Assembly: GCA_016930015.1 (NCBI GenBank)
Contig: JAFGHR010000063.1
Location: 30,635 to 94,634, forward strand
Direction: 5' to 3'
Origin: Anaerolineae bacterium
GTDB taxonomy: Bacteria > Chloroflexota > Anaerolineae > Aggregatilineales > Aggregatilineaceae
Length of the DNA: 64,000 nucleotides
The translations under genes were made by a program, and so were the position numbers. The notes beneath the pieces are model-generated. The model did not search any database. It was not told where the DNA came from and saw nothing but the letters and a program-made list of their open reading frames with translations. This document shows positions 1 through 9,530 of this stretch, in pieces (within the stretch, counting starts at the first letter, position 1; each line of letters opens with the position of its first letter).

Positions 1-400
1 ATTCCAAATCCGCGATCAGGTTGGACAGCGGCACCAGGATAAGCTCAGTCGGCATGAGCAGGGTCAGCAGCACGACAAAAAAGAGCACCCACTTGCCCGG
101 AAAATTGAAGTATACAAATGCCAAACCGGCCAGCATGGCAAACGCCGTTTTTGTAATGACAACCACCATCGACACGGTCAGTGTATTGACGATCAGGCGG
201 TCGAAATTCTGCCCTTCGAACAAACCGCGAATGTTGTTAAAAAAGTCGGTTGATGGCGGGAACAATTTCGGCGGGACGGCGAACGCTTCTTCCAGCGTGA
301 GTGTAGATACCTGCAAGGCATACAGCGCCGGGAAAGCCACCACCAGGCACACCAGAATCAGTCCGATATGGATACCGTATTGTGTTCGTTGATTGCCCAT
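1..400 (-). CDS. Carbohydrate ABC transporter permease, MalG/UgpE type (3' part beyond window edge)
   Basis: The minus strand reads from an ATG at 398-400 to the window edge with no stop: MGNQRTQYGIHIGLILV..., with a first membrane segment near residues 11-30 and two more hydrophobic stretches. This is the usual N-terminal half of an inner-membrane permease subunit of the MalG/UgpE kind (about 275 residues when complete). It starts 4 nt after the stop of the upstream permease, so the two are co-translated partners of one importer. The conserved cytoplasmic EAA loop would lie outside the window. No ATPase gene is visible; it may lie beyond the left edge or be shared with other importers. Confidence 0.85.
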   Translation of the reverse strand, partial: MGNQRTQYGIHIGLILVCLVVAFPALYALQVSTLTLEEAFAVPPKLFPPSTDFFNNIRGLFEGQNFDRLIVNTLTVSMVVVITKTAFAMLAGLAFVYFNFPGKWVLFFVVLLTLLMPTELILVPLSNLIADLE

Positions 401-404
401 GATG

Positions 405-1844
405 TCAGCCCTCGTAGATGACCCGGCGTTCGATAAATCGGAACTGCACAATGGTCAGGGTGGCGACCATCAAGAACAGGATCACTGCTTGCGCCGATCC
501 TAACCCTGCCGGTGCACCGGTATCGAATGCATCTTTGTACAGCTTAAAGATCAGCACATTGGTCGCCCCGCTTTCACCGCCAGGACCAAATCGCGGCCCG
601 CCTTCCGGAGTGAGCGTATCTACGACACCGTAAATGCCATAAAAGGAATACGTGATGTTGGTGATCAGCAGAAAAAACGTGAACGGCGACAGCAGCGGAA
701 ACGTGATCCGCCAGAAGCGCCGGATGCGTCCGGCGCCATCCAGGGAAGCGGCTTCCAGCAAATCAGCGGGGATGTTCTGAAGGCCCGCGATGTAAAACAA
801 GATGTTGAATCCCAGCAGATTCCACACCGCCGCCGCCACGATGACCCAGGGAGCCAGGTTTTTTTCTGTGAGCCAATGAGGACTGATACCCAGGGTTTTA
901 TCCAGTCCATAATTCAGCAGCCCAACCCCACCCTCGCGAAACAAGGATAAAAATATCACGCCCGTGACGACCGGTGAAATAGCATACGGCCACACCAAAA
1001 ACGTGCGGTACATGCTCGCGCCCTTGATATTTTGCGAGGCCAATACGGCGATCGCCAGCGAGATGCTCAGGCTGAACAGGACGACAAAAAACGTGATGAA
1101 GAGGGTTGTGCTAAAGCTGTTGCGATAAACCGTATCCTTGGTCAGCGAAACGTAGTTTTCCAGGCAGGCGAACTGTTCTTGTGGCAGCGGGAAAATTTTG
1201 CGGCGCAGTGACACCAGCGTGATCTGAATCGCTGGATAGTAGAGAAACACGCCCAGAAAAACCAGCGTTGGCACCAGGAACAGATAAGGCAGCGTATAGC
1301 TGCGATACTGGCCCGGAAGATGTGTGTTGGTCTGGTGCGGCGACTTGCGCCGTCGCACCAGCGCCCACAGCGGAGCCAGCAGAATCAGAGCGCTCAACGC
1401 GGTGACCAGCAGTCCCAGGCGAAATTGGGCGCCGTCGATATCCGATGCGTAGGTACAATGCTGGGCGGGGTACAATAATATCTGCGTGCCTATCCCACCG
1501 GCAAAGGCCCCAACGAATACGACAGCCAGTGTTGTGCGCTCGGTGAAACGGGCGAGGTTAAACGTGTTGCCGGATAGATAAACAACCGCCGTTGAAAGCG
1601 CACCAAAAACAGCCCCGACCAGCATCGATGGCCAGAGTTGTTCACCGGGTACGGTTTTATAATAGTCGATTATGTCGGCAACAAAGCCGGGAAAAGATTT
1701 AAGCGCGTCCCACAGCAGGCTTCCCATCGAGGCTAAACCCCCGGCCTGGGGTACAAAAAATAGAACCAGGAAGCTGCCTGATGCCAGCAGCACAAGCCAC
1801 TGCCACGCCCGATCGGGGATAATGGATCGTTTTTGCTGGTTCAT
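405..1844 (-). CDS. Sugar ABC transporter permease, MalF/UgpA type, with extra N-terminal membrane domain
   Basis: Membrane subunit of an ABC importer. The C-terminal ~290 residues are a standard MalF/UgpA permease (YLFLVPTLVFLGVFLYYPA start; EAA loop EAASLDGAGRIRRFWRITF, which docks on the ATPase). Before it are about 190 extra residues with four hydrophobic segments (near 11-33, 48-70, 85-105, 125-145) and an Arg/Lys-rich linker; UgpA homologues of ~290-300 residues lack this. The ORF could extend to 1901, but I prefer the ATG at 1844: it is preceded by GAAAGG and the upstream residues look non-coding. It lies between the binding-protein gene and the second permease, all in one operon. Confidence 0.85.
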   Translation of the reverse strand: MNQQKRSIIPDRAWQWLVLLASGSFLVLFFVPQAGGLASMGSLLWDALKSFPGFVADIIDYYKTVPGEQLWPSMLVGAVFGALSTAVVYLSGNTFNLARFTERTTLAVVFVGAFAGGIGTQILLYPAQHCTYASDIDGAQFRLGLLVTALSALILLAPLWALVRRRKSPHQTNTHLPGQYRSYTLPYLFLVPTLVFLGVFLYYPAIQITLVSLRRKIFPLPQEQFACLENYVSLTKDTVYRNSFSTTLFITFFVVLFSLSISLAIAVLASQNIKGASMYRTFLVWPYAISPVVTGVIFLSLFREGGVGLLNYGLDKTLGISPHWLTEKNLAPWVIVAAAVWNLLGFNILFYIAGLQNIPADLLEAASLDGAGRIRRFWRITFPLLSPFTFFLLITNITYSFYGIYGVVDTLTPEGGPRFGPGGESGATNVLIFKLYKDAFDTGAPAGLGSAQAVILFLMVATLTIVQFRFIERRVIYEG

Positions 1845-1929
1845 ACGACAAGGGCCTTTCTGACGCGTATCAAACAAAGTGGGACAAGTGACGCCACTCA
1901 TCCCACGTGAAACTCAGCCAGTTGACACG

Positions 1930-3294
1930 TCAGTCAACGATCACGCTGTTATACTGCTCGATGGCTTTGTCTGCGCGTGATTTCGCCGCGCTCAACGCAT
2001 CGGCAGGGTCTTCGCCAGCATCAACCACTGACAAGAACGCATCAATCACCGCGCCGCGAATCTGGGTTGCCGCGCCGACGGTCGCGCCGGCGTTGGCGGC
2101 ATTTGGCGTTGAGTCGAGCAGTTGATCAAGCGGAACACGGAAGGCAGGATGCTCGTCGAACCAACCCTCGTCGTCCAGTTGATCAATGGAACTCTGCCGG
2201 ATCGGGAAATAACCGCTGGCTTTGTGCCACGCACTCATATTGTCGGTGTTGATCAGGAAGAACACAAAGTCCACGGCTGCCTGTGTTTCTGCCTCGGAGT
2301 GTCCACCCATCACCCAGACCGCCGCGCCGCCCGGTGTAACGCCGTTAGTGGCATCTGCGTCGGGCATGGGGAAACGCGCAATCATGGGCGTAAACTGGCC
2401 CATTGTTCCGGCGAACGACAGGATATTGCTGATACCAGCGCTGGTGCTCAAGTGGATGGCTGTTTTTTTGGTGATAAACAGCAGTCCTTCGGGTGTGTAG
2501 GCGCCCGGCGTACCGGAATACGTAAAATAGCCTTTGTCGGAGAGGTCCTTCAACCAGGTGAATATCTTCAACATTTCAGGACTATCGAGAAGGGCTTCGG
2601 TTGCCCGGCCACTACGGCCATTATCGTTATTAACGAACAGCGCGTTTTGCATCGACACCCATTGTTCTGGCAGCCAACTATTGACAGGCCAGTTGATGCA
2701 GCCATTCAAGCTCTTAATGTTGGCACTCATCAGCGCGTCACAGGCGGCGGTGATCTCGTCAAACGTTGTGGGCGGCGCGTTGGGGTCCAGACCGGCGGCT
2801 TCAAACAGGTCTGGATTGTAGTACATCACCGGGTTAGACGCATTCCAGGGCAGACCCCAAAATTCATCTTCGCTAATGTTGTAGAAATTGCGCATGGGTT
2901 CGATGATGTCAGGGATGGTAGCCTGTTGGTCTGCTGACGCATAATCGCTCATTTTGACGAAGAACTGCGAGTCGAGGGCGATCTGCTGCAAGGAGTCTTC
3001 AACCTGGATCACGTGGGGGGCATTACCCTGGTCAGCGGCACGGAGCGCGCTCTCAAACACTTCACCATAATCGTCCGTTGTAGACTGGACATTAACCACA
3101 ACGCCGGGGTTCTGTTCCATAAATGCGGCGGCGATCTCCTCGATCGTTGTACGGCGTATATCACGCTCATCCGGGAAGATGTGGACAAACGTAATTTCAA
3201 TCGCGTCTTGGGCGCGGGTGGGTTGGTAGCCGCCAACTGTAGGCAGTACCAAAGCCGCCACCAGCACCAGGATTAAAAACGTGGTCTTTTTCAA
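1930..3294 (-). CDS. Extracellular solute-binding protein, family 1 (UgpB-like)
   Basis: Secreted or membrane-tethered receptor that delivers substrate to the two permeases downstream. It starts at a TTG (3292-3294) behind a strong GAGGAGAGGAAAG ribosome site. Residues 1-28 form a signal peptide (Lys-Lys, long hydrophobic core, ...YQPTRAQD junction). No lipobox cysteine is visible. The mature protein has the UgpB-like landmarks ITFVHIFP near the N-terminus and PWNASNPVMYYNPDLFEAAG, followed by the PPTTFDEI hinge region. This resembles glycerol-3-phosphate/sugar binding proteins, but the substrate cannot be fixed from sequence alone. Length 454 residues is typical for the family. It is the first gene of the operon. 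Confidence 0.88.
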   Translation of the reverse strand: MKKTTFLILVLVAALVLPTVGGYQPTRAQDAIEITFVHIFPDERDIRRTTIEEIAAAFMEQNPGVVVNVQSTTDDYGEVFESALRAADQGNAPHVIQVEDSLQQIALDSQFFVKMSDYASADQQATIPDIIEPMRNFYNISEDEFWGLPWNASNPVMYYNPDLFEAAGLDPNAPPTTFDEITAACDALMSANIKSLNGCINWPVNSWLPEQWVSMQNALFVNNDNGRSGRATEALLDSPEMLKIFTWLKDLSDKGYFTYSGTPGAYTPEGLLFITKKTAIHLSTSAGISNILSFAGTMGQFTPMIARFPMPDADATNGVTPGGAAVWVMGGHSEAETQAAVDFVFFLINTDNMSAWHKASGYFPIRQSSIDQLDDEGWFDEHPAFRVPLDQLLDSTPNAANAGATVGAATQIRGAVIDAFLSVVDAGEDPADALSAAKSRADKAIEQYNSVIVD

Positions 3295-3555
3295 GGCTTT
3301 CCTCTCCTCAATAGTTTTTTATGGGCAGGCTGACAATAGAGCACCATAACACATGACCGCTATCAGCCCCATAAAACAAGTTTAACGAAAGGTTCAGAGC
3401 AATTTAAAGATTATTAATGTAACGAGGCGCTTCTACCAATCCCATGATCGGATGAGCACGTTATCGTGGGTATTTTACTATTACCGTCTCAAAATCACAG
3501 AAACCAAAAAATCGCGGGGCAAATGGGAGATATCCTGAAGCGGGTAGGGCTGCTG

Positions 3556-3900
3556 TCAGGCTTCCTGATTGGTGGTGGCCTCATGCAGAATGCCTCTCAA
3601 GCGCAGACGTACCATTGTCAGTTCTTTTTCTGACAGCGCTACGTCTCGCCCGGTTCGTTCCCAGGCCCAGGCCATATAGTCGGCCTGAAGCCAGGCGCGT
3701 TCCAGCGCCGCTTGAACCAAGCGGGCCGCAGCAGGATTCATGGGAAAAAATGGCCCGGCCAGCACAACACCATGCCGCGAAGCCCGGATTTCACCTTTCG
3801 AAAACCGGGGAGCGCGTTTGTTGTCAGTTACCCGAAATTGATAACAAACAACCAGACCGTCAAGCTCAGCGTAATCATCAATACGGACAATCTCAAACAT
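3556..3900 (-). CDS. Hypothetical protein, 114 aa
   Basis: I do not recognise this protein. It begins MFEIVRIDDYAELDGLVVCY, has no signal peptide or membrane segment, and ends in a charged helical stretch (SEKELTMVRLRLRGILHEAT). I chose the ATG at 3898-3900 because AGGTGGATG lies just upstream; an in-frame ATG at 3939 would add 13 residues. It is divergent from the isoaspartyl methyltransferase gene and separate from the importer operon by 255 bp. Codon use and the absence of a better ORF on either strand support coding, but no function can be proposed. Confidence 0.6.
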   Translation of the reverse strand: MFEIVRIDDYAELDGLVVCYQFRVTDNKRAPRFSKGEIRASRHGVVLAGPFFPMNPAAARLVQAALERAWLQADYMAWAWERTGRDVALSEKELTMVRLRLRGILHEATTNQEA

Positions 3901-4214
3901 TTTTGTGCATCCACCTACTGTGATTTGATCACTATGCATCGACAGTATGGATTACAGCGGGGATGATATGCTGTTTGAAGTGTTCAACTAGTCGCCGTGC
4001 TGCGGGCGATTGAATCTATCCGAACCAACTGCCGCGTGGCACAGCCTGCCTAAACAGATACCCCTATTCTATATGCCATCGTGCTCATTACCAAACAGTG
4101 TTGCGTTAAGACTTGATCAACACAACAAAAATAGCAGTAGCGCTGCTGATTTACCGGTTCAGCTCCAGGCCAATCTGGTATATCCTTAGGATAAGGAGGG
4201 GCAAGGAGGAGTAT
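3901..4214. other. Intergenic region between divergent genes, no convincing elements
   Basis: This 314-bp stretch separates the unknown minus-strand gene from the plus-strand methyltransferase. Apart from the ribosome sites at both ends (AGGTGG for the left gene, AAGGAGGAG for the right gene) I see no promoter with two good boxes, no terminator and no RNA gene. An alternative in-frame start of the right-hand gene at 4113 is unlikely, since its extra residues are not membrane- or domain-like. Confidence 0.5.
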
Positions 4215-5108
4215 ATGGAGGAGCAGCGTCAGACTACCCGGCTTGTGACCGGCGTTGTGGTGGTGGCAATAGGAGCCATTCTGATAGTGCTGATGGGGCT
4301 GTTTTACGGGCGGAACAGCCGTGCCGACAACTATGAAAGCAAAATTGTATCGATCAAGTCCCTGAGCACCCAGCCCGCAACCGAAAAAACCGTCGAGCAG
4401 CTCACACCCACGCCAACATTCCGGCCAACCGAACAGGCACCCACACCTGATGAGGTGGACCGTATTTTTGAAGATACCGACACCATGCGCAAGCGCCGTG
4501 ATGCGTTGGTGAAAGACTATGTCGAGCCGTTGATCACTGGCACACGCGTGCTGGCCGCTGTCCACGCAGTAGAACGCCATGCATTTGTGCCCACCCGCTA
4601 TCTTGACCAGGCTTACAATGATCATGCGCTGCCTATCGGCTACGGCCAGACGATTTCACAGCCGTCGCTGGTGGCGCTTATGACACAAATGCTTGATCTC
4701 CAGGAAGACGACCGCGTGCTGGAGATCGGGACCGGGTCAGGGTACCAGGCCGCGATTTTGCGCGAGATGACCGGCGAGGTATACACCATCGAGATCGTTC
4801 CTGAACTGGCCGGAATGGCGCGGCACGTGTTGGACCAGCTTGGTTACGACGATATCCACACGCTGCGAGCCGACGGGTATTATGGCTGGTGGGCGTATGC
4901 GCCATTTGACGCGATTATCGTCACGGCGGCCCCGGATCATCTACCCGCGCCGTTGGTTGCCCAATTGAACCCGGACGGCGGTCGTATGGTGATTCCCATC
5001 GGCCCGCCGGGCGGTTATCAGAGTTTGTGGTTGATCGTGCGCAACGGGGATGATGTCGAAATGCAGCGGGTTCTGGATGTGCGGTTTGTGCCGTTCACAC
5101 GCGAGTAG
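4215..5108 (+). CDS. pcm: Membrane-anchored protein-L-isoaspartate O-methyltransferase
   Basis: Methylates isoaspartyl residues of aged proteins with S-adenosylmethionine so that they can revert to aspartate. The start ATG at 4215 follows a very good AAGGAGGAG site. Residues 9-31 are one hydrophobic helix (VTGVVVVAIGAILIVLMGLF), then a Pro/Thr-rich linker (LTPTPTFRPTEQAPTPDE), then the PCMT catalytic domain from about residue 95: HAFVPTRYLDQAYNDHALPI, GYGQTISQPSLVALM and the SAM-binding LEIGTGSGYQAAIL. Cytosolic Pcm (~210 residues) lacks the anchor and linker. The topology suggests a catalytic domain held outside or at the membrane surface. The gene converges with and overlaps the next by 14 nt. 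Confidence 0.9.
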   Translation: MEEQRQTTRLVTGVVVVAIGAILIVLMGLFYGRNSRADNYESKIVSIKSLSTQPATEKTVEQLTPTPTFRPTEQAPTPDEVDRIFEDTDTMRKRRDALVKDYVEPLITGTRVLAAVHAVERHAFVPTRYLDQAYNDHALPIGYGQTISQPSLVALMTQMLDLQEDDRVLEIGTGSGYQAAILREMTGEVYTIEIVPELAGMARHVLDQLGYDDIHTLRADGYYGWWAYAPFDAIIVTAAPDHLPAPLVAQLNPDGGRMVIPIGPPGGYQSLWLIVRNGDDVEMQRVLDVRFVPFTRE

Positions 5109-7476
5109 CGATCGGGCGGCTGGCCCAGGCGACACCATACAGCAGCCCGCCCAACCACAGGACCCACGTAAAACCAAACGTGAGCGCCAGCAGCGAGGCC
5201 AGCACCGCGCTGACGACCGACGCGCTGCCATTGATCGCCCATGCCCACGGGACAAGGTCGGACATGTCGTGAATGGCGCTCACACCCCGCGCGAAGGGAA
5301 TGCCCATCAGCAGGCCCAGGGGCGCCAGCGTTATGATACTCAGCGGCAGCCGCGCCGCCAGCGGCAGTTTGAGTAATACCCCTGACGCGGCATCGATCAG
5401 CCAGGGCCAGGCCAGAACGACCAGCACCAGCACAAGAAGCATGTGTCCCCAGGCCAACCGGTCCGATAGCAGGCTGCCGACGCCTGAAAACAGCAGCAGC
5501 GTAGCCAGTACGACGGCAATCGCCAGGGTTGGCTGTCCCAGGATCAACACAAACTGCTGGATGGCGGCGATTTCGATCAACAGGTAAGCCAGCCCCAGCG
5601 CTCCGAAATACACAAATACACACAGGCTGCGGCGTTTGCCTGCCTGACGTATTCCGGCCCGAAAGCGTTTGATCAACCCGATTGGCAGCATGATTAACAG
5701 GAGTGCCGCCGCCAGCGCGAACCCCAATAACGCCACCAGCACAAAATAACCGCTGCCCCCGAACGGCTGCCACGACCGGCCCAGGTTATCCAAAATATCC
5801 GGTGTCTGGGCCCACTTAAAAAAGTGGAAAAAGAACGGGTGCTCGTCGGTTGGCGGGCGAACGTCAAAGTCGTAGGCGGCATAAAACGCGTCACGATCGG
5901 TGCTGTTCAGCAAGTTGTTAAAAGTCGTATGGTAAACAGGTTCCGGCAGTTGTGCGAAACGATTCACGGTTTCGGGCGGCAGATCGGGGGCCAGCACCAT
6001 GTCATAACGCAGCCGCTCGACCTGTTCCAGTATGACGCGTTGTTCGTCCGCCGTAAACGGTGAGTCTTTCACCAGAAAGGTAATGGTCTGGAACGAGCGA
6101 AAAACGATGATCCGGGAGCCGGGATCATGCCCCCGCTGCTCTAAAGCATCGATGATCAACCCCAGGGTGCGGAGTTCCTCGCTGGGCGGTGACTGAAGCC
6201 AGCGCGTGACGATCAGCACACCGTTGTCGGCCAGCCGCTCCATGTAGGACCGGAACGCTTCGACGGTAAATACATAGTTTTCGGTGAGTGTGAATGCACC
6301 GGACGTTACCGGGCGATAGGCATCATTTAGCGCAAGCTGGACGATGTCAAATGTCTGGTCCGACTGCCTGACGTATGGCCGGATATCTTTGTGTACAAGC
6401 TCAACTTGCGGATCACCGGCCAGGCCGCTCCACGCCCGCAGATCACCACGCAGCGCATCGATAATCAAGCCGTTGGCCTCGACGCCAACAACCGAACGCG
6501 CCCCGTTTTCCAGTGCGATCACAGCGTCGAATCCGCCGCCAAGACCCAAAACCAACACGTCCGGCTGTTCGTACAGGCTGAATCCAACTGCCGCCGGCAT
6601 CGACTGGGCGAATGCTGGCGATGTTGCCGCTGCTTCAGGCACCGGCATCAGGTTATCGCCGTCTATCAGCAGGCCGATCTCTGGTGGTGGCGCGCCAAAG
6701 TAAGTCATGCTCAAACCCGGCGCTGAGTGAATTGTGGTGCTGTGGACGATGTCCAGGCGCGAATAAGCATTATAGCGGGGCGATTCGAGGGTTGCGTCCG
6801 GGTTGCGGCGATAATGACTCAGCGGTTTATAGGGTGATGGCTGTATCTCGAACACATCCCACGGAAACAGCAGCCCGACTGCACCAGCGCTCAGCGCCAG
6901 CAGGCTGAGCGTGTGTAACATGTGTCTGTACGGCAGCGTTTGCGGAACAAGCATCAGCGCGGCCAACGCCGCCAGACCAGCGCACAACACCACAATCCGG
7001 GCATCACCAATGTTCGCCAGCAGCACCGGGGCCAACGCAGCCCCCAGCGCCGAGCCTATCATATTGGCGCCGTAAACCTGTCCTGGCGAATAGGCCCGGT
7101 CCGATAAAAACGCACCGACCAATGCCCCGGCAAATGTGAACGGCACCGCCAGGCAAAACAGGTTCAGCAGCAGGCGCCATAGCTGCTGCCGGTCCCAGGC
7201 GATGGCATATGAATCAAATGACCAGTGATTGAGCACCAGGTAAGCGAATACAACCGTGGGGGCAAAACCCAGCGCGTAGACGGCGCCCAGCCGCGATGAC
7301 CGGAGGCGCGGCCATACCGCTAACAGCGAACCGCTCGCGCCAAAACCTAACAGGGCCAGGCTGACAACCAGAAAAGCAAAATGGTAGAACTGGGCAATGG
7401 AAAAAAGGCGCGTCAGCGTTACCTGAAAAAGCAGCGCTGTTGCCGAAAACAGCCCAATGCCCGATAGGACACGCAT
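5095..7476 (-). CDS. Polytopic membrane protein with spermidine-synthase-like methyltransferase-fold domain
   Basis: A 793-residue protein. About seven N-terminal membrane helices (from LSGIGLFSATALLFQVTLTR onward) are followed by a soluble Rossmann domain near residues 225-520 with the SAM/dcSAM-type motif VLVLGLGGGFDAVIALENGA and acidic VVGVEAN, then five or six further helices. This matches fused-membrane 'spermine/spermidine synthase-like' proteins common in environmental bacteria, whose substrate is unknown; I do not claim polyamine synthesis. ATG at 7476 is chosen because the hydrophobic segment begins directly after it; a GTG at 7497 with AAGG 4 nt upstream is an alternative. Its 3' end overlaps the pcm gene tail-to-tail. 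Confidence 0.75.
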   Translation of the reverse strand: MRVLSGIGLFSATALLFQVTLTRLFSIAQFYHFAFLVVSLALLGFGASGSLLAVWPRLRSSRLGAVYALGFAPTVVFAYLVLNHWSFDSYAIAWDRQQLWRLLLNLFCLAVPFTFAGALVGAFLSDRAYSPGQVYGANMIGSALGAALAPVLLANIGDARIVVLCAGLAALAALMLVPQTLPYRHMLHTLSLLALSAGAVGLLFPWDVFEIQPSPYKPLSHYRRNPDATLESPRYNAYSRLDIVHSTTIHSAPGLSMTYFGAPPPEIGLLIDGDNLMPVPEAAATSPAFAQSMPAAVGFSLYEQPDVLVLGLGGGFDAVIALENGARSVVGVEANGLIIDALRGDLRAWSGLAGDPQVELVHKDIRPYVRQSDQTFDIVQLALNDAYRPVTSGAFTLTENYVFTVEAFRSYMERLADNGVLIVTRWLQSPPSEELRTLGLIIDALEQRGHDPGSRIIVFRSFQTITFLVKDSPFTADEQRVILEQVERLRYDMVLAPDLPPETVNRFAQLPEPVYHTTFNNLLNSTDRDAFYAAYDFDVRPPTDEHPFFFHFFKWAQTPDILDNLGRSWQPFGGSGYFVLVALLGFALAAALLLIMLPIGLIKRFRAGIRQAGKRRSLCVFVYFGALGLAYLLIEIAAIQQFVLILGQPTLAIAVVLATLLLFSGVGSLLSDRLAWGHMLLVLVLVVLAWPWLIDAASGVLLKLPLAARLPLSIITLAPLGLLMGIPFARGVSAIHDMSDLVPWAWAINGSASVVSAVLASLLALTFGFTWVLWLGGLLYGVAWASRPIATRV

Positions 7477-7555
7477 CGGCTCGCCCCTGGAGCGCACTCA
7501 ACCTTACACGAGGTAGCTTAGTATAACATCAGATATGGGCGCAGCGCGATGGGGG

Positions 7556-8095
7556 CTAACTTTCATCTGGACCAGAACAAAGGTCGCCATCTAATGCGGC
7601 GGGACCCATCGTTACCCAGTCGTATACCAGCGACTCAATTCGCACCAGGATATCGGGCAATATCTGCTGCAAAACCGGGGACAGTCCTTCGCCGTAATCA
7701 AACACAGCGCCGACCACTGTCAACAGCACCATACGCGGGGTGGCACCGTACAGCGCCTGGGAACACGCTAACAGGCTGGACGGCTGCATATGGTGCAGCA
7801 GAGAAGGAGGTGTATCGGTTTCGAGCCTGACTTCTTGACAGGTGAACGTCCCCGGTACGCCTCCCTCACATGCATCCACTAGAATGACGAAGCCAAAGCG
7901 ATAAATTAACTCGGCCAGGTCAATTGTAAGCTGCTGGCACGAAATAACCCGCGCGGCACCGGCGCGAATGGTTTGCGCCAGATGCCCGACTACGTACCGG
8001 CCTATGCCATCATCCCCTCGCAGGGTGTTCCCGTAGCCGATGACCAGCACATGCTGAGCCTGCTGGTCCGGGCTTTCAGTGCCATCACTACTCAT
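7556..8095 (-). CDS. hoxW: [NiFe]-hydrogenase maturation protease (HoxW/HyaD family)
   Basis: Endopeptidase that removes the C-terminal tail of the hydrogenase large subunit after nickel insertion. Residues 17-33 carry the family signature VLVIGYGNTLRGDDGIG, whose first Asp region binds nickel; a second acidic metal ligand is in ILVDACEGG, and LLHHMQPSSLL fits the conserved His site. The 179 residues are normal for the family. The ATG at 8095 overlaps the hoxH stop (ATGA), so protease and substrate are translationally coupled. The symbol hoxW is given by context. Confidence 0.9.
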   Translation of the reverse strand: MSSDGTESPDQQAQHVLVIGYGNTLRGDDGIGRYVVGHLAQTIRAGAARVISCQQLTIDLAELIYRFGFVILVDACEGGVPGTFTCQEVRLETDTPPSLLHHMQPSSLLACSQALYGATPRMVLLTVVGAVFDYGEGLSPVLQQILPDILVRIESLVYDWVTMGPAALDGDLCSGPDES

Positions 8096-9519
8096 CAGTC
8101 ACGCCAAATCTGGTCCAGCATTTCGCCATCCGGGCTGACCAACTCGACATGCAGCGCCAACCGGTCCTGAGCGTGTGTCGAACAGCTCAGGCAGGGATCA
8201 AATGTGCGGATCACCGCCTCAACACGGTTCAACATGCCCTCGGTCAGCCTGTCGCCTTCCACGTACCGGTGCGCTACCTGCTTAACTCCGCGATTCATAG
8301 CCAGGTTGTTGTGCGTGGTTGCCACAACAAGATTCGACCAGGTGATGCGCCCCTGGCTGTCGGCCCTATAATGATGAATGAGTGTACCGCGTGGTGCCTC
8401 AGTAATGCCAATACCCTCACCGCTGTTTGGCCCGGCATACGCGCGAACCCGTTTATCCAGGATTCTGGGATCGTTCAAGTGCTGTTCAAGCCGTTCGATT
8501 GCAAACAAACATTCGATCAAACGCGCATAGTGGAAATAGAACGAACTGAAGTTCATACCGCGATCAAGCTGGCGAAATTCGGCCCATTCCTGGTCGGCCT
8601 GCGGTGTGCCACACGCGTCGATAATGTTCAAGCGGGCCAGCGGACCTACACGATAGATACCATCGGGATATCCCACCGGCTTGTAGTAGGGGAATTTCAT
8701 AAATGTCCAGGGTTCCACGGCTTCGCCAATGTATTCCTGGTAACTGTCGGGTGCGAAACCGGGTACCAGCATACTGCCCCGTTCATCTACAACGCGCACG
8801 CTGCCATCGTATAGTTCCAGGCCGCCAGTAGGACTCACCAACCCCATAAACAATGTTGGAAAATTGCCAAAAGTCCGGATTTCGTCCGCGTAGTTTTCCA
8901 GCGACCGTTTGAACCAATCCAGGCTGTGCTGCACAATCGCGTACGCTTCGGGGATCGTTTCAAGAATGCGGTCGCGTACTTCCGGTTCCAATGGGGAGCC
9001 AACCCCGCCCGGTACGATCCAGTTGGGGTGAACGCGTTTGCCTGCCATCCACTCGATGATCTCCTGCCCAAAGCGGCGCAGCCGCACACCGTCACGCGCG
9101 ATCTCCGGGTGTTTTTGGGCCAGGCCAAAAATGTTTCGAGTGGCCGGGTCCGATTCCAGCCCTAACAGGAAATCGGGAGACGACAGGTAAAAGAAACTGA
9201 GCGCGTGTGATTGAATGACCGAAGCCAGGTTCACGATCCGTCGCAGCATGTCAGCCGTTTCAGGAATCTGCACCGCCATAATTTCATCACACGCCTTGGC
9301 TGAGGCGAGCTCGTGGCTGATAGTGCAAATACCACAAATGCGGCCCATCAGGCTTGGCATCTCGTAGAACGGGCGTCCTTCGCAGAAGCGTTCGAAGCCG
9401 CGATATTGCGTGACATGGAAACGCGCATCTTCTACCCGCCCATTGTCATCCAACTGAATGGTGATCTTCGAATGCCCCTCAATACGGGTAATGGGATCGA
9501 TTACGATTTGTTTTGTCAT
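8095..9519 (-). CDS. hoxH: NAD-linked [NiFe] hydrogenase large subunit HoxH
   Basis: Catalytic subunit that binds the Ni-Fe(CN)2CO centre and oxidises or evolves H2. The N-terminal nickel ligands are in RICGIC (Cys62, Cys65) and the C-terminal ones in DPCLSCSTH (Cys443, Cys446). About 25 residues follow the final His, the tail the neighbouring protease is expected to remove. The start at 9519 (MTKQIVIDPITRIEGH) follows AGGAGATAATGGC; upstream in-frame residues to 9627 are an artefact. The 474 residues and sequence pattern fit group 3d/3b cytosolic enzymes; the hoxEFUYH order indicates 3d. Confidence 0.95.
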   Translation of the reverse strand: MTKQIVIDPITRIEGHSKITIQLDDNGRVEDARFHVTQYRGFERFCEGRPFYEMPSLMGRICGICTISHELASAKACDEIMAVQIPETADMLRRIVNLASVIQSHALSFFYLSSPDFLLGLESDPATRNIFGLAQKHPEIARDGVRLRRFGQEIIEWMAGKRVHPNWIVPGGVGSPLEPEVRDRILETIPEAYAIVQHSLDWFKRSLENYADEIRTFGNFPTLFMGLVSPTGGLELYDGSVRVVDERGSMLVPGFAPDSYQEYIGEAVEPWTFMKFPYYKPVGYPDGIYRVGPLARLNIIDACGTPQADQEWAEFRQLDRGMNFSSFYFHYARLIECLFAIERLEQHLNDPRILDKRVRAYAGPNSGEGIGITEAPRGTLIHHYRADSQGRITWSNLVVATTHNNLAMNRGVKQVAHRYVEGDRLTEGMLNRVEAVIRTFDPCLSCSTHAQDRLALHVELVSPDGEMLDQIWRD

Positions 9520-9530
9520 GCCATTATCTC

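Noticed and set aside
405..633. Many long plus-strand ORFs opposite the ABC permeases, hox, lys and car genes
   Set aside because: They are antisense shadows of strongly conserved genes, with no motifs or ribosome sites of their own.
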